DNA of 64,000 bases from Rhizoctonia solani. Its lineage: Eukaryota; Basidiomycota; Agaricomycetes; Cantharellales; Ceratobasidiaceae. A program made the position numbers and the translations under genes. The stretch's first letter is position 1. Each line of letters starts with the position of its first letter. Below the pieces are notes generated by a model. The model had not been told where the DNA came from, searched no databases, and was given only the letters and a program-made list of their open reading frames with translations. The stretch spans positions 1,736,001 to 1,800,000 of the forward strand of contig NC_057371.1 of assembly GCF_016906535.1 (NCBI RefSeq), in the 5' to 3' direction. Positions 20,170-32,513 of this stretch are shown in pieces.

Positions 20170-23142
20170 TTAGATTGCACGGAAGTAGCGATTCCCACAC
20201 ATCACGCAGTGCGTTCCCGGCTCAGCGAGAATTTGCGGGTTGTGGTCCAGTGATTTGCGACCACAGCCACTACAGGTTAGTGAACCAAGACTGGCCAACA
20301 GCCGGAAGCTGGTTGCGCATCGCTCTAAGGAACAGACAAAGTTAGCATTAGCCCCAAGTTTTGGGAGTATAACGTACCCCAAACGTGGCCTGTGTGGCAA
20401 CGAGCCTGTGCCAAGTTCTGAAATAACACAACCTGCTGGCATGCCGGGCACGTTTCTCCGAGGTCGGTCGCTCTAGAAAGGTCCAGCGTGTCTCGCTCAT
20501 CATTTGACAAATATGTCAAGCTAGAATCGTGCCTTCGAGCGTAGTCTTGCCCTTGTTTCCGCATATTCTGGAACCTCTGTGAGACACTGCCAGGAATAGG
20601 ACAAAACTGGGATGCATGGATGAAACGTAGGATACCAGCGTTCTCTGAAGCTTTCTAAGCGAGTCGGCCTGGGATAATAGTGGACATGAGTACGCACCAA
20701 ATTCATCGCTTTCGGCAGATGATATTATTCGCTCAACTACTGTATGTATGCGGAGAGCAACAGCAGTTTGCATAAGTGTCCGCTCCAATGACCTGAGCTC
20801 CACAATGAGATTTTCGGGCAGGCTAACCCTGTTCTACATGCAACTTGGCGTCATGATTTTATGGTGTGTCAAGTAGCAAGACCCACCACAAGTAGCTGTA
20901 CGAGGCTGAGTTTAAGGCGTGTTTGACCAGTGAAAGGGTCATCAATAGTTAAAGAGGTGTGACCTTCGTCGGCGAATTGATTCAAGTTTGTTAAGCCCCA
21001 TTCCGGAGCTAAAACCGGAAGCATATGAGGCGCAACGGAAACAACAGACTCGTCCTCTAATAATTCGAATAAGATCTGCTTAAGTATTACTCCAGGAGAA
21101 TACGATGCAACTGTGGGCGAAATGATTAATGTATGCTACGCTACGGGGTAAGGCATAAGACAGACCAAGGTTATAACTCAATAAACTGCCACCGAGACTA
21201 GAAACTAATCTGGTGTTCGTATCTTCTTCGGGTCGCCAGAGTTTAACAAGACAAATTCTGATCTTAGACGTGGCTTGAATGCGGAAGGACAAGTCGTACG
21301 AGTGTAACACTCTGTCAATTGTTGGGTTAGCATTTTTCCGCGAGTAAGTACTATTTCCTACTCTTGTCCCCAAAGAACGTAGCTCTCCGTTTCCATGAAC
21401 TGCACCCCATATATTCTAGCATACTCAGTACTTTCGAGGGGTCGGTTTTCCGCTATCCCAGTAACTCTTCGTACGGCTTTGCTAAGATTGTACGTAGATG
21501 TCCCACTCTCTTCTTGTTCTATTACGCGCGCTTTCTGGGAGATACCGGTAATTGTGATTGTTGACCCTTCCGCAAGGATGACAACCATTGAATCATTGGA
21601 TGCGATATATTGCATCCCTGTTGGAATAATATCAAACCCAACTCCATAAATAGTAAACTCAGGCACATACCTACGCAAGTCGAAACCGCACTAGATGCCA
21701 AAGACGTACGAGGGGATGATAGCTTTATAATATCCAGGGAAGGGTCTTCAGCCATATCATTCTCTGACAGAGTAGGAAGAGTGCACAAGGCTATAAAACC
21801 TGGCTTTGCTATAGCAAGTAAACGCTGAGGCAAGTCAATAGCCGGACATACTCTTCTGGTAAACAATACTGTACATGGGTTTTAGAATTCGACTCAACAA
21901 AGGTCATAGCCGTGATCGATCGCGAGTCTGGTTCAGCAACCAGAGTCGAATCCACAGAATATTGTTCTCGTCCATCCAGTTCTTGCTTTATGTTGAGAAC
22001 CCATACAGAACCGTTTGAAAGCCCGCATGCAAGGGATGCCTGAACTACAAAAATTCAATCAACGGAAGCCATTGGCATACGTTTACCGCACCAAACTGAG
22101 AAGAACCTGTTCTATTTTCCAGTCTCCAATTTGACCAAGTAAGTTTGGTGATCCAGGCGTCGGCTACCTTAGAGCTAAAGCAGTAACGAGCAGCGTCTGC
22201 CTTCAAGTCCCAGCTATTGTTGGATTTAGAGTGAGCGGTCGATATATATCTATAGTTGCTTACCGAAAGAAGGATACGTCCCCTGAGCGCGCACCGACTG
22301 CCAAGAGTGAGTGGCAAGGGGCCGTGGATGGAAATGCTTCTTCTTTATGGAGCGAATCGGACCACGCAATTGCTTGAGTCTGCCATGTTATGAGTTGATT
22401 CAAGCAAATATAACGCATATACGCACAGCATGATTGGCATTTTTGTAAATCTTCTGCAGTAATTTCATCATCCCCTCCATAAGATGAGATCTGATATTCT
22501 GTTATATCCGCAACCTAGGCCACAAGTTTAGTCACGCAACTTTGTTGATCGAAAAATCATCACTTTGGACCACTCTCCCGTCAACGGATTCTTGACAGGT
22601 GCCCAGATGATGACTTGCAAGTTATTTGTTAGAGACGCAAGTAGACAGCTTAAAGCAAATTTAGTCAAACCGAGTAGGCACCACTGGTTCCCTTACCCTC
22701 CGAGCCGATTGAGTCCACTAGGCGACCAAGAAACAGCTTGCCAGACGTTTTCTGCGGTTGCGAGACTAAGCGTGTTCCATTCTTTTCGTGGCCCTAGGCT
22801 AAATGCAATGTCTGTCTCTTGTAGTCATAGACATACCAGTTCTGCCATCAGACCATGCTTTGGTTATTCCAATGTCATGGATAGCCGTTTTTAACCAGCC
22901 CAGGCGGTCTCCACGGAAAATATCTTTTTCAATATGGGGAGAGCTAGAGAGGTCTGGTGTCTGTAATTTCAGTAAGTGATTCAGGTGGACTAATAGCTCT
23001 TCAAAATATGCTTTGTACCAACCACTATATAAATGGCGCCACGAGTAACGACAGCTATCTGACCGTCGGGTGAATATTTCAGAACATCAGTAGACGCGCT
23101 CAGTGGAGAATCGTCTAGTAGCAGCGACGAAATCAAGCTCAT
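20170..23142 (-). CDS. TFIIIC subunit with C-terminal TFIIIC zinc finger (90-kDa type)
   Basis: The start MSLISSLLLDDSPLSAS leads to DVLKYSPDGQIAVVTRGAIY, the first blade of an N-terminal WD40-like propeller. The middle exons are poorly conserved. The C-terminus carries the TFIIIC zinc-finger pattern: GETCPACQQVVLF, ARCHTGHVW, ERCATSFRLL, LTCSGCGRKSL and THCVMCGNRYFRAI, with TAA at 20,170-20,172. This matches the putative zinc finger of the 90-kDa TFIIIC subunit (PF12660 type), part of the complex that binds A and B boxes of tRNA genes for RNA polymerase III. The start ATG was chosen because the propeller begins right after it; it lies 200 bp from the divergent Apc13-like gene. Confidence 0.8.
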
Positions 23143-23342
23143 GGGAGAAAATCGATTCACAGCTCAGGTTAAAAAAAGCGCCGAAGAAAGGTTTCAAAAA
23201 GTCGTGGTCTCGGCGCTTGTGATGACTTACAAACATACCATTACCCCACCTACCACAGAATGACGGTAAGCAAACAGCATTGTGATTTAATCCATGTTTC
23301 GTGACTCTAGCTTCTCAGGACCTTTCGTATTGCTATTGCCAT

Positions 23343-23993
23343 ATGTCCGACTTGACTCTTAATGGACTAGATGACCTTGAACGCGATTGGATCGAAGGGT
23401 CTCTCAAACCAGATTGTAAGTAGTAATTATTTGCTGTCACATCAATCTCACAGGCAAGAAAAGCCATTGACGTACCCTCTCATCAGATTCCACCTGATCC
23501 AAATGACAGTGATAGTAAGTCATGTTTGTCATAGAGAGATCCGCGGCAAACAATAGCTCGGTGACCAGCTCTGCCCTCTCAGGTCCACCCATCGTACCCT
23601 TATGGCAACCCGACCAAACCATCGCACCCAGTAGCTTTCGAACCTCTAGGCCGCGGATCTTCCCGAGCGTATTACGACGATATGCGATTCGAAAGGTTAC
23701 GAAGGCTCGACCGCTTGCGTTGGACAAATCTCGCACTAGATTTGCTACTCCCGATTGACCATGAAAGAGAAGAAGCACTCAAAGCCGCTGCTGCTAGAAA
23801 AGCTGCCAGTGGTGCCGCTGCCAATAATAACTCGGGGAACGGTGGCGCTGATGCTGATCAGGCGACAACAGACGAGACAGAAGCCGAAGAAGAGGGTGAG
23901 CAAGATGAGGAAGAGGGCGAAGATGGCGAGGGCGAAGATGAGGATGTTGAAGAAGTTGAAGGATCAAACGAAGGATCAGAATATGTGGAGTAA
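23343..23993 (+). CDS. Apc13/Swm1-like protein with long acidic tail
   Basis: Three exons. Exon 1 reads MSDLTLNGLDDLERDWIEG and ends at GTAAGT near 23,415. Exon 2 is joined best at an AAAAG acceptor (about 23,464), giving IDVPSHQIPPDPNDSD. Exon 3, using the CCAG acceptor near 23,568, gives LPSQVHPSYPYGNPTKPSH, then a Leu/Arg stretch and LRWTNLALDLLLP. The order Trp-acidic, then IP..P.DP, then WTxLALxxL resembles Apc13, a small subunit of the anaphase-promoting complex. Human Apc13 is about 74 aa; this protein is about 180 aa because of an Ala- and Asp/Glu-rich tail ending EGSEYVE. Family assignment is inference from a weak pattern. Confidence 0.55.
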
Positions 23994-24567
23994 AGTATAT
24001 GTCTTTAGACAGGATCCAGCTTCTGGCAGTCAGTGTTTATACTACCATCATAAATACTAATATTTAATGTGTACGCGATGGGTCATGTGACCGTGCTGAC
24101 GAGTTTGGGGGCGAACCAAAATCAAGCTAAATCTAATAATGTTCCTTCGTTAACAACAATTATGTTTTGAAACTGGTGTTCTACTCACCTTGCCTGGCCA
24201 ATGGAGTTTCTATATATGAATTATAGGTCACTTATCTGTAAGGCAAGTCTCGAGCTGCATGGGTGGAGACGAGCCTTGGTGCATGATGATTACTGCACCT
24301 TCAAATAAGGCAAATAAGCGATACGTGGAAGCAAATTAATTAATATAACTTAGCGCACTATTCTCACACGCGTGAGTTGCACCTTTGCCAATCCCGGACA
24401 GACTTGCTATATGGGGTAAAATCTATCTTCTATGACCCACTCGCAAGTTTGTCTCTAGCTCCATCGGGCCCTAGAGGAACCCAATATTTCCGAGGTATAA
24501 AAGTCTCTCAACATCATGTGAACAATTATCCTTCTCGTTCCTTGCTCTAGTCAGTGGTCTGGTCAAC
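23994..24567. other. AT-rich intergenic region
   Basis: Between the Apc13-like and GH43 genes (tandem). No coding segment or RNA gene recognised; the last part should hold the GH43 promoter (a TATAAAAG-like stretch near 24,496). Confidence 0.45.
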
Positions 24568-26834
24568 ATGCTATTCACGCCAAGTCACTCTTTGGGAGCT
24601 TTGAGAGGTGTCATTAGTATTCTATCCCTAGTTGGTGAGATATGTATCTCATTAAATTGAGAACTCTTCCAACCGAATGAATATTAGGTACGACAATGGG
24701 CTATCAAAACCCCATCATTCCAGGATTTAATCCGGATCCAACAATTCTGCGGACGGGTGACGACTATTTCGTTGCTACGTCTACTTTTGAATTCTTGTGA
24801 GCACATAAACCAACCCATAAATTGACTACTAATCGATCTCGTTGTACTCAGCCCTGGTGTTCCAATTTACCATTCTAAAGACCTGTGAGCCCCTCGTGCG
24901 ACTACATTAACTGAACCAAATCTTACTTAAATCCCCCAGGATCAAATGGACGACCATAGGACATGCATTCAATCGTCCCAATCAGTTGATGATGCGAGGC
25001 ACAGCTCCAAGCGGTGGAATTTTTGCCCCAACACTTCGGTACAATAAAGGTTATTACTACCTCATAACCACCTGGTTCGACATTATAAATCCCCCGGATA
25101 ATGTCACTCGTATCCCACGTTCGATGTATGTAAAGACTAAGAACATATTCGACGAGACCCAGTGGAGGTGAGCATGCGGAACCGCATATATGAACTGGAT
25201 GGTAATCTGTTTGCGGCTAGCGACCCGGTATATGTCGACCAGTGGGGTTTTGACCCAGATCTCTTTTTTGATGATGATGGAAAGGTTAGTAAGGCATGTG
25301 CACCTGAGCCTCCATTAAATACTTCTGGCAGGTTTACTTCTCTAGCACTTTTGGCGCAAACGATTTTGGGCACCCCAATTCTGGGTAGGAGGTTTCACTA
25401 TGTCTTTCAAATTCTACGAGCCAACATCTACTCAGGTATTTCTCCATCTTTACGAGCGAAATCGATATTAAGACAGGAGATTCATTGACTGAGTCCCGCT
25501 TCTCTCATCAATCACCATTACCACTCGATACACCTCGACTGGCAGAGGGGTCACACATCTACAAAATTAATGGGACCTATTATTTGATGACTGCTGAGGC
25601 GGGTACAGAAGTGCAGCACCGTGCCATGAGTTATCGCTCCAAAGTGGTAAGTACATTTATAAAGTAGAATGTGTACCAAGGGCCGAGTTTTGTGGATACA
25701 GGGGCCATACGGACCATGGGAAGAAAGCCCATACAACCCCATCGTATTCAACGGTCGTAACCTCTCCCAACCAATTCTCTCAACTGGACACGCGGATATG
25801 GTTCAAACACCGAATGGAGACTGGTGGGCCGTCTTTCTCGGCACTCGCCCACAAAATCCGACCAACTCGAGTGGTCGACCTCAGCTTGGACGAGAAACCT
25901 TTTTGGCACCTGTGCAATGGACGAAAGACGGATGGTATACGATCAATGGCGGGAAAGATATCACTTTTGATATGCCAGGGTTGTATAATTTGGATACGCC
26001 AAAGGTGTGGAAGGATAGCTTGAAAGGTACGCATGAGTGTATGCGTGATGGCAGAGTACTTAGACACACTCAGGCGGTTTCGCGGACAAGAACTATTACA
26101 CCGTTCGTACGCCGTAAGTAATGTCTTGAACTTTCTATGTCATTTTTTTATCCTTTACTTTTTAGTTACAAGGCATTCCACACATTCCCCAAGACTGGAG
26201 GTCTTAATATCAGAGGCAACATATATTCCCTAAGCGACCGTGAGACGGCAGCGGCCTTTTTCCGTAAACAGAGCGACATTTCGACCGTTTTCTCAACCAA
26301 AGTCAAGTTTACACCTACTTCCACCCGGCACGAGGCAGGAATCACAATTTACCTCTCAATACACTATCACAACGAGATCGGTATCACTATCAACCCTGGG
26401 TCAAATAAGACGGCCATTTTTGCAACGACCAGGAGCGGAGAGAACGCGACTGCTAACACGACATATGTGGACCTTCCAAACGGGGTCAACGAGGCAAGAC
26501 TATTCATCAAGGCTGAGCCGAGCAAGTATTCTTTGGGGTACGCGACCGGTAATGGCGAACCTACGTACATAGCGAGTGTGGACAGTAAATGGCTTCAGGC
26601 TTACCTACAAGGGTGAGTTTTGTGCAATGTTTCGATCAGATAGTTTGTTGAATTCCTTTTATTGGGGGGTATAGATGGCAAAACTTCGTCGGCTCGCACT
26701 TTGGTATTTATGCGAGCAGTAATGGATTGCCTATTCTTCAGTCTGCGGTAAGCAACTGGTGTGACATCAACTTTCGTATACCTAACTAATGGTCATCTTA
26801 GAACTTTGCTTACATTCAAACTGAAAGACAATAA
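24568..26834 (+). CDS. Secreted glycoside hydrolase family 43 (beta-xylosidase/arabinofuranosidase type)
   Basis: The N-terminus MLFTPSHSLGALRGVISILS looks like a signal peptide. The five-bladed propeller of GH43 follows: NPIIPGFNPDPTILRTGDDY (general-base Asp in NPDPT), GIFAPTLRYNKGYYYLIT, GFDPDLFFDDDGK (the pKa-modulating Asp), SEIDIKTGDSLTE, and RLAEGSHIYKINGTYYL (general-acid Glu). Then come GHADMVQTPNGDWWAVFLG and a C-terminal beta-sandwich (from about residue 340) of the beta-xylosidase C-terminal type, with AGITIYLSIHYHNEIGI and WQNFVGSHFGIYASS. It ends IQTERQ, TAA at 26,832. It has about eight short introns and no break was seen. It should act outside the cell on plant hemicellulose side chains or xylo-oligosaccharides; substrate cannot be told from motifs. 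Confidence 0.92.
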
Positions 26835-27087
26835 ATCACAAGAGCACAAAATATATTGGGATTGATGTTAGGAGTTGAACAAGTTTGAGTTTGAGTTTGT
26901 ACCATCGCGCCTCGCGCGGTTCATTATATGCTTGATATGACGAATTCAAACCGATCGTGTTTTCATCATCAGGGCAATATTGCTTATCTGATAAACCCCG
27001 CTATACTTCGAGCTTCGAATCATACCACATTGTAGCAAGCCCACGCAGCGGTGGATATCTCTCTGTCTCACACACATTGTCCACGTC

Positions 27088-28356
27088 ATGGCATCCACAG
27101 ACGCACCAGCACCAGCACCGACAGTCGAATCGCAAGCCACGAACCCTCTGACCTCGAAATTCACCGGGGCCGAGAGGAAAGCTGTTGACGAACTGAGAGT
27201 GAGCTTATCGTAATATACATGGGGCCGAAATTCAAGTCGACTGAAACGTCTGTGTGGCAGACCCGTCTCCCCCTTCTACTAGGTGAAGCGTACCCCGACA
27301 AGTCGGATGCAAGTAGTGCGCCATTCGAGATCTGGGGGCTGAACTTATATCCCGAGCGGGTGGACGATGCGAGACTTGATGTAGTTTTGGTCAAGTTTTT
27401 GAGAGCCAGGTGCGTAGCTAGGTCTTCTTCTGGACTACCCTACTAAGCGAGGCATCAATTGGACACAGAGCCCTAGATATAGACGAGGCAGGTAAAATGC
27501 TCGTTGCGACGCTCAAGTGGCGGGCCGAGTTCCGAGCTGCTGACACAATTAACGAACAATTTGACGAGAATGTATTTGGAAAGTTGGGTTATGTACACGG
27601 GAAGGATAAGGAAGGACGACCGGTAACGTGAGTTCAATTTATTGAGGTATGATGGTTGTTATGAATTTAGAGCTGGATAGGTACAACGTATATGGTGGGG
27701 ACCAAGACTTAAAGGCCATTTTTGGAGATACCGAGCGGTTCTTGAGGTGAGTGCACCAATGCTTGGTCTTGAATATGACATGGATGTTTCTGTAGGTGGA
27801 GGGTTGGATTAATGGAGCGTGGCTTGCGAGAGATTGATTTTGTAAACGTAGATTCAATGGTACAGGTTCACGGTGAGTTGATAACTTGATACAAGGTCTA
27901 TTGACTTGACAACTACCTAGATTATGCTGGTGTGTCCATGACTTCTCGCGACGCAAACTCGAAGAAGGCGGCGGCCGACGCATCCAAGTTATTCCAAGAT
28001 TATTATCCTGAACTCCTGGCGTAAGCTACTGGTATTTTTAATGAGTGCTTTAACTAATTGGCTTGGAATGGGGTGTGTGATTTCAGTGCCAAATTCTTTG
28101 TCAACGTTCCGTGAGTCCCTTGTTTCTTTCTGCTGGCAGGAAGTTGTGGCGCTTACATCCCCGGAACCCCTGAAACAGAGCGATCTTAAATTGGATCTTC
28201 TGGTTGTTCAAGCCGCTCGTATCGGCACAGACGTTGGCCAAGATGAAAGTGGTCGGAACTGGTCCTCAGACGATTGGGAAAGAGATGCTACCGCTCGTCG
28301 CAGCCGATCAACTGCCGACTCAGTATGGTGGACAATCGACCCTGGGTGGCGCCTGA
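27088..28356 (+). CDS. SFH5: CRAL-TRIO (Sec14-like) lipid-transfer protein, Sfh5-like
   Basis: The start MASTDAPAPAPTVESQ is low-complexity. Exons then give FTGAERKAVDELR, YPDKSDASSAPFEIWGLNL, LDVVLVKFLRARALDIDEA (CRAL-TRIO N-terminal helices), and MLVATLKWRAEFRAADTINE. The lipid-binding domain includes LGYVHGKDKEGRPVTYNVYG, RWRVGLMERGLREIDFVNVD, and LFQDYYPELLAAKFFVNVP. It ends GKEMLPLVAADQLPTQYGG and STLGGA, TGA at 28,354-28,356. The order and length fit the fungal phosphatidylinositol transfer protein Sfh5, thought to act at ER-plasma membrane contacts. CRAL-TRIO membership is firm; Sfh5 identity is likely but not proven. Confidence 0.8.
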
Positions 28357-28629
28357 AATGAGCAGTGTCATCTTAATTTACGAACAATGCAACGTTCTTT
28401 ACGTTTTTGATTTTTTTGCACTCTTTTATGTTTATTTCCATAAGATGAATGGTATACCAAACTCCAGTACAGCGGTGCTGTAAGCGGGTTCAATAACTCC
28501 GTTTCGGGGCCGACATTAGACCAGAACCGGTTCATCCGGACCAAGCTTGGATAATCAAAGTTCTCGCACGGGTGGACTTGCACATCACCACCACACCGCT
28601 CCCTCCCTGCCCGATACCCATCCGCTGCC
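28357..28629. other. Intergenic, no gene seen
   Basis: Tandem spacer between the CRAL-TRIO gene and the AP180 gene; nothing recognised beyond a likely terminator and promoter. Confidence 0.45.
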
Positions 28630-31600
28630 ATGTCCAGCTTCGAAAAACTTGTAAAACTAGCGTGCAAGCCCAAGGTGGCTGCACCCAAGTCCAAGGTGAG
28701 CTGACTGGCTTACATATGGCTTGTATGTGCTAAACGTGTACACAGTACATCGATCCGCTGGTGTCTGCGACATATGCCGACGATGGATCCATACACGACA
28801 TTTGTCGGGCGCTTGCTCCTCGATTCAAGGAGCCCAATGCTGTGGCAAGTGGGAATGTTGGGAACAATACGCGAATACTTACTCGCAACAGATCGTGTTC
28901 AAGGCGTTGATTGTGCTGCACAGCATCATCCGCCAAGGCCAGACAGACAATGTACTCAAATATCTCGCGTCCTCAGATGTTTTGCGATTGCGCAATGTCT
29001 CCAATGGCCAATGGGATGGTGAGTATCCAGGCTGCTCGGGCGAATATTCACTGATTATGTCGCCAGGCTACATGGCCCCCCAAAACATCGCGCACTATGC
29101 GATGTACTTGGACTGCAGAGTGCGCACGTACAAAGATCTGAAGCACGATGCAATCCGCGTTCAGAGCGAGTCCAATAGAGATCGAATGTCGACCGATGAC
29201 GACAGTCAGTCTAGCCGCCCCATACAACGCAACAAAACCGTCATGGGCCGCAAGCTCCGTGTCATGACTGTCGAAAAGGGCCTGCTGCGTGAAACCAAGA
29301 TGGTCCAACGGTTGACGGATTCCCTGTTGGAATGCAAGGTACCGTCTCACTCCATCTTTCCCTTCCTCATACCAACCGTTTCTGCTATTTCCAGCTCTAC
29401 GACGACAGTCTCGAGGACGAACTCAATGTTACGGCCTTGAGAATGCTTGTCAAGGACTTGCTGGTTCTATTCCAGGCAGCCAACGAGGGTGTGATCAATG
29501 TCCTGGGTACGCGCTTAGTGATGCACCGCGTGGATACCCATCTTATTCTCCCCGCTAGAACACTACTTTGAAATGTCCCATGTTGATGCCGAGAACGCGC
29601 TCAAGATCTACCAGCATTTTTGTAAACAAACCGAACGCGTCGTCAACTACCTTGGAATAGCAAAGAAGCTCCAGAACGTGCTCAATGTCCAGATTCCCAA
29701 CTTACGCCATGTAAGTTGGTCCCGTGATGAAATCGCTAGTGCTAATGTGCACACAGGCCCCCGTATCGCTGGCCAAAACGCTGGAGGAATATCTGAAAGA
29801 CCCGAACTTTGAAGATAACCGCCTTGAGTATAGGAACAGCAAGATTATCGCGGATGGCGGATCTGTCAGCAAGAAAAACGAAAAAGCACCAGAGGCAAAG
29901 CGTAAGTTGTCACTTGGCAGACCCCTCGGCATTTCTAATGACATTTGGTTAGCGAATCCATCCATCAAAATCCCGGAGAACAATACTGCAAGTTCGAGTA
30001 CAGCAGCAGAGTCGGCCAAGCCCGGAAAGTCCGAATTGATGGACTTTTTCGCATCCATCGAGCAGGAACAGCCTAGCATGTTTGACCCTCAATCTCAGAG
30101 GCAAGTTTAGCACTGATCCGCATGGTTGTCTATTCTGACAGTGCAAAATGACAATAGCCCAACCAACCATTACTTCCAGCAGCAGTCCCAGTTCAACCCT
30201 TTCCTCCAACGGCAGATGATGGCCCCCCAGATGACTGGCATGAACGCTCAGCAGCCGTTCATTCAACCACAAGCCACGGGCTTCAACCTGAACAATCCTT
30301 TCCCTCAGCAACCTCAACAGCCGTTCCTTATTCCCCAAGCCACTGCAGTTCCGTTCCAGGCTCAACCCTTGCAGCCTCAAGCAACTGCTATGCCATTCAT
30401 TCAACCTCAACAAACCGCCGCTCCTTTCTTACAGCCCCAGGATACGGCACGGCCGTTCCAACCTCAGCAGCAGCAGCAACCTGCTCCATTCTTGCAGCCT
30501 CAAATGACCGGATCGAATCCGTTCAGGCAAACTATACTTCTTCCACAAACCACTGGGATGCCTTCCAACCCGTTCCCATCCAATCCTTTCCCCTCTTCGA
30601 ACCCTTTCCCCTCTAATTCTGCCACTTTGAATGCGCAACCAACAGCCACTGGAATCGGTCCTGGTATCGCCCGACCCGCCTCTACCCCCATTGGTGGTGC
30701 TGAGCGTAAACCGACGATCGCGCCACTTGTTCCCCAGGTTACTGGATCCCGGAATCCATTTGGTCCTGTTCCTGCCCCTCCACCTCCACCTGTTCCCAAA
30801 TTGCCCACATTGGCCGAATTGCAGGGCGGCGCATTTTCGGCAAGCTTCTCGAGCAGTGGTACCACTGGCCAAAGCACCAACGGAGCCGGTACGATCCAGA
30901 CTCAACCATTCGGCTCCGGGCCGTTTGGACAGACGAACGGCACTGGGAACCAGATCCAGTCGCAGCCAACAGGCTCGACAAACGTGTTTGATATGTCCAG
31001 TATCGCCTCGTCGTTCGCATTTGGAAGCAACGATGAGGCTACCCCGAAGCCCGAGATCAAACCGCTCGATCCTCAGGCGACTGCCACGTCCTCGTTTAGC
31101 GGTTCGTCGATGTTTTCCGCGCAACCCACCGGATCGTCGTTTAGTTCTACCTCGACGAGCTTGTTCGGGTCGGGGTCGAGCGCATTTGGGTCGAGCAGTA
31201 CTCCATTCGGCTCTGGCAGGTCCACATCTCCATTCAGCTCAGGCTCTACGACCACCCCATCGCTTGTTCCTCAGGTGACTGGGTTTGGAGGGAGCAATGT
31301 CAAGCCGTTCAAGCCCACTTCTTCATTTGGGGCCGAGTTGATGGACAATCTTCCCGGCACCAAGCAAGACGCTCCGTCTCTCTCATTCGGCTCATCGTTG
31401 ACTTCTCAACCCACAGGAGCGTTTGGTAGTGGCTTGAGTTCCCAGCCGACGGGATTGGGCTCGCAGCCAACCGGGCTAGGATCATCTGCATTTGGCGGAG
31501 GGTTGAACTCCCAGCCTACGGGCGCATTCGGCGGCAGCCTGCTTTCCCAGACAACTGGGCTAGCAGGAGGAGCCAATCCTTTCCGTGCATCCATGTTCAA

Positions 31601-31721
31601 CAACCTGGGCAACGGCCCCTCGCCTATGGGCGCTGGCAATAACCCCTTCCCATCCTCCACCTCCGCTGGTTCAGGCCAGCAGCAGCAGCAGACACAGCAA
31701 CCCTCCTTTTCTTTGATTTAG
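28630..31721 (+). CDS. AP180/CALM-type clathrin assembly protein (ANTH domain)
   Basis: Recruits clathrin to PIP2-rich plasma membrane in endocytosis. The start MSSFEKLVKLACKPKVAAPK leads into an ANTH domain of roughly 290 residues: KSKYIDPLVSATYADDGSIH, FKALIVLHSIIRQGQTDNVL, HYAMYLDCRVRTYKDLKHDA, LRETKMVQRLTDSLLECKLY, EGVINVLEHYFEMSHVDAEN. A Lys-rich patch near residues 13-23 fits the PIP2 site. The last exon (about 30,160-31,721) is a disordered tail of about 520 aa rich in Gln, Pro, Gly and Ser. It has about eight NPF motifs (EH-domain ligands) and many LxxQxTG motifs such as LVPQVTG, LLPQTTG and LTSQPTG. This corresponds to yeast Yap1801/1802. It is convergent with the Cbp6-like gene. Long frames on other strands of the tail are shadows. 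Confidence 0.93.
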
Positions 31722-31912
31722 TTTCTTGTTAGTTTTTTGTCAGTTTGGCGGTGGTTGTGATTTGATTTGATTCGTGGACGGCTTTTACCTAGTCTCTTAA
31801 TACATCTCCTATTGATATCAGCACGACGCGGACTCTTTGTCATATTTTGGAATACAATGGGGATTTATTGCCGTATACATCTCTGTGTGTGGAATTCAAA
31901 TTGTGTGGATAT

Positions 31913-32363
31913 TTATCCTGTATTAAAGAATCGCTGCCACCAACTACGCTCGATGCCTTTAGCGGATTTGTGCACGTTTTGGACGAGTCTCTCGTAGTGT
32001 TGAACAGACGAACGGGGACGGAGCATTTTCTCGGAAAGAGGATACTATCAGGATGTACAAGTCAGATATATATCTCAACTGTGCATATATCCATAGTACG
32101 AACCTGTTTCTTGGCAGCGTCCTCGCACAATGCCTGAGCTGCGCCTACAGCTCGTGGGGTAAGCCCGGGTGAATTAGCGAGAACCTGGATAACCAAATAA
32201 ATTAATTATCCAAACGACAGCCAGAAATCTGAGACAAATAAATACAAGAAAGAGTCTTCATGCCACTCACCTCGAGCACAGACTTGAGCTGAGTAGGCGA
32301 TTGCAATGGGTCCTGGGGCCATCGTCTAATGACCTTGGTTAAAGATTGGCCGAGATGCGACAT
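31913..32363 (-). CDS. CBP6: Cbp6/UQCC2-like mitochondrial cytochrome b biogenesis factor
   Basis: Three short exons. Exon 1 is MSHLGQSLTKVIRRWPQDPL with QSPTQLKSVLE, exon 2 is VLANSPGLTPRAVGAAQALC with EDAAKKQ, and exon 3 is YPLSEKMLRPRSSVQHYERL, then VQNVHKSAKGIERSWWQRFF, ending NTG and TAA at 31,913. The protein is about 100 aa. The N-terminal WPxDP, the central KKxYPLSEK...P....HY.RL and the terminal WWxxFF agree with what I recall of basidiomycete Cbp6-type proteins, which with Cbp3 bind newly made cytochrome b on mitochondrial ribosomes. It is too split to show as one open frame. It shares a 150-bp promoter region with NASP. Confidence 0.72.
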
Positions 32364-32513
32364 CGGAAGAGGGCGAGATCTATATAGAGGTGGGAAATGA
32401 GATCGGCGGTCGTGGCTGTGCTATTATTCGATGAGGGTCACGTGTTATAATTGTTTATCCTCTCAAACGCGTCGCGACTTTCTTTGTGTCCCATCCTCGA
32501 TTGTTCCAGCATC

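Noticed and set aside
30429..31278. Long open frames of 215-231 aa on both strands over the AP180 tail
   Set aside because: They are shadows of the Gln/Pro/Ser-rich coding repeat; composition is Arg-rich low complexity and no domain is seen.
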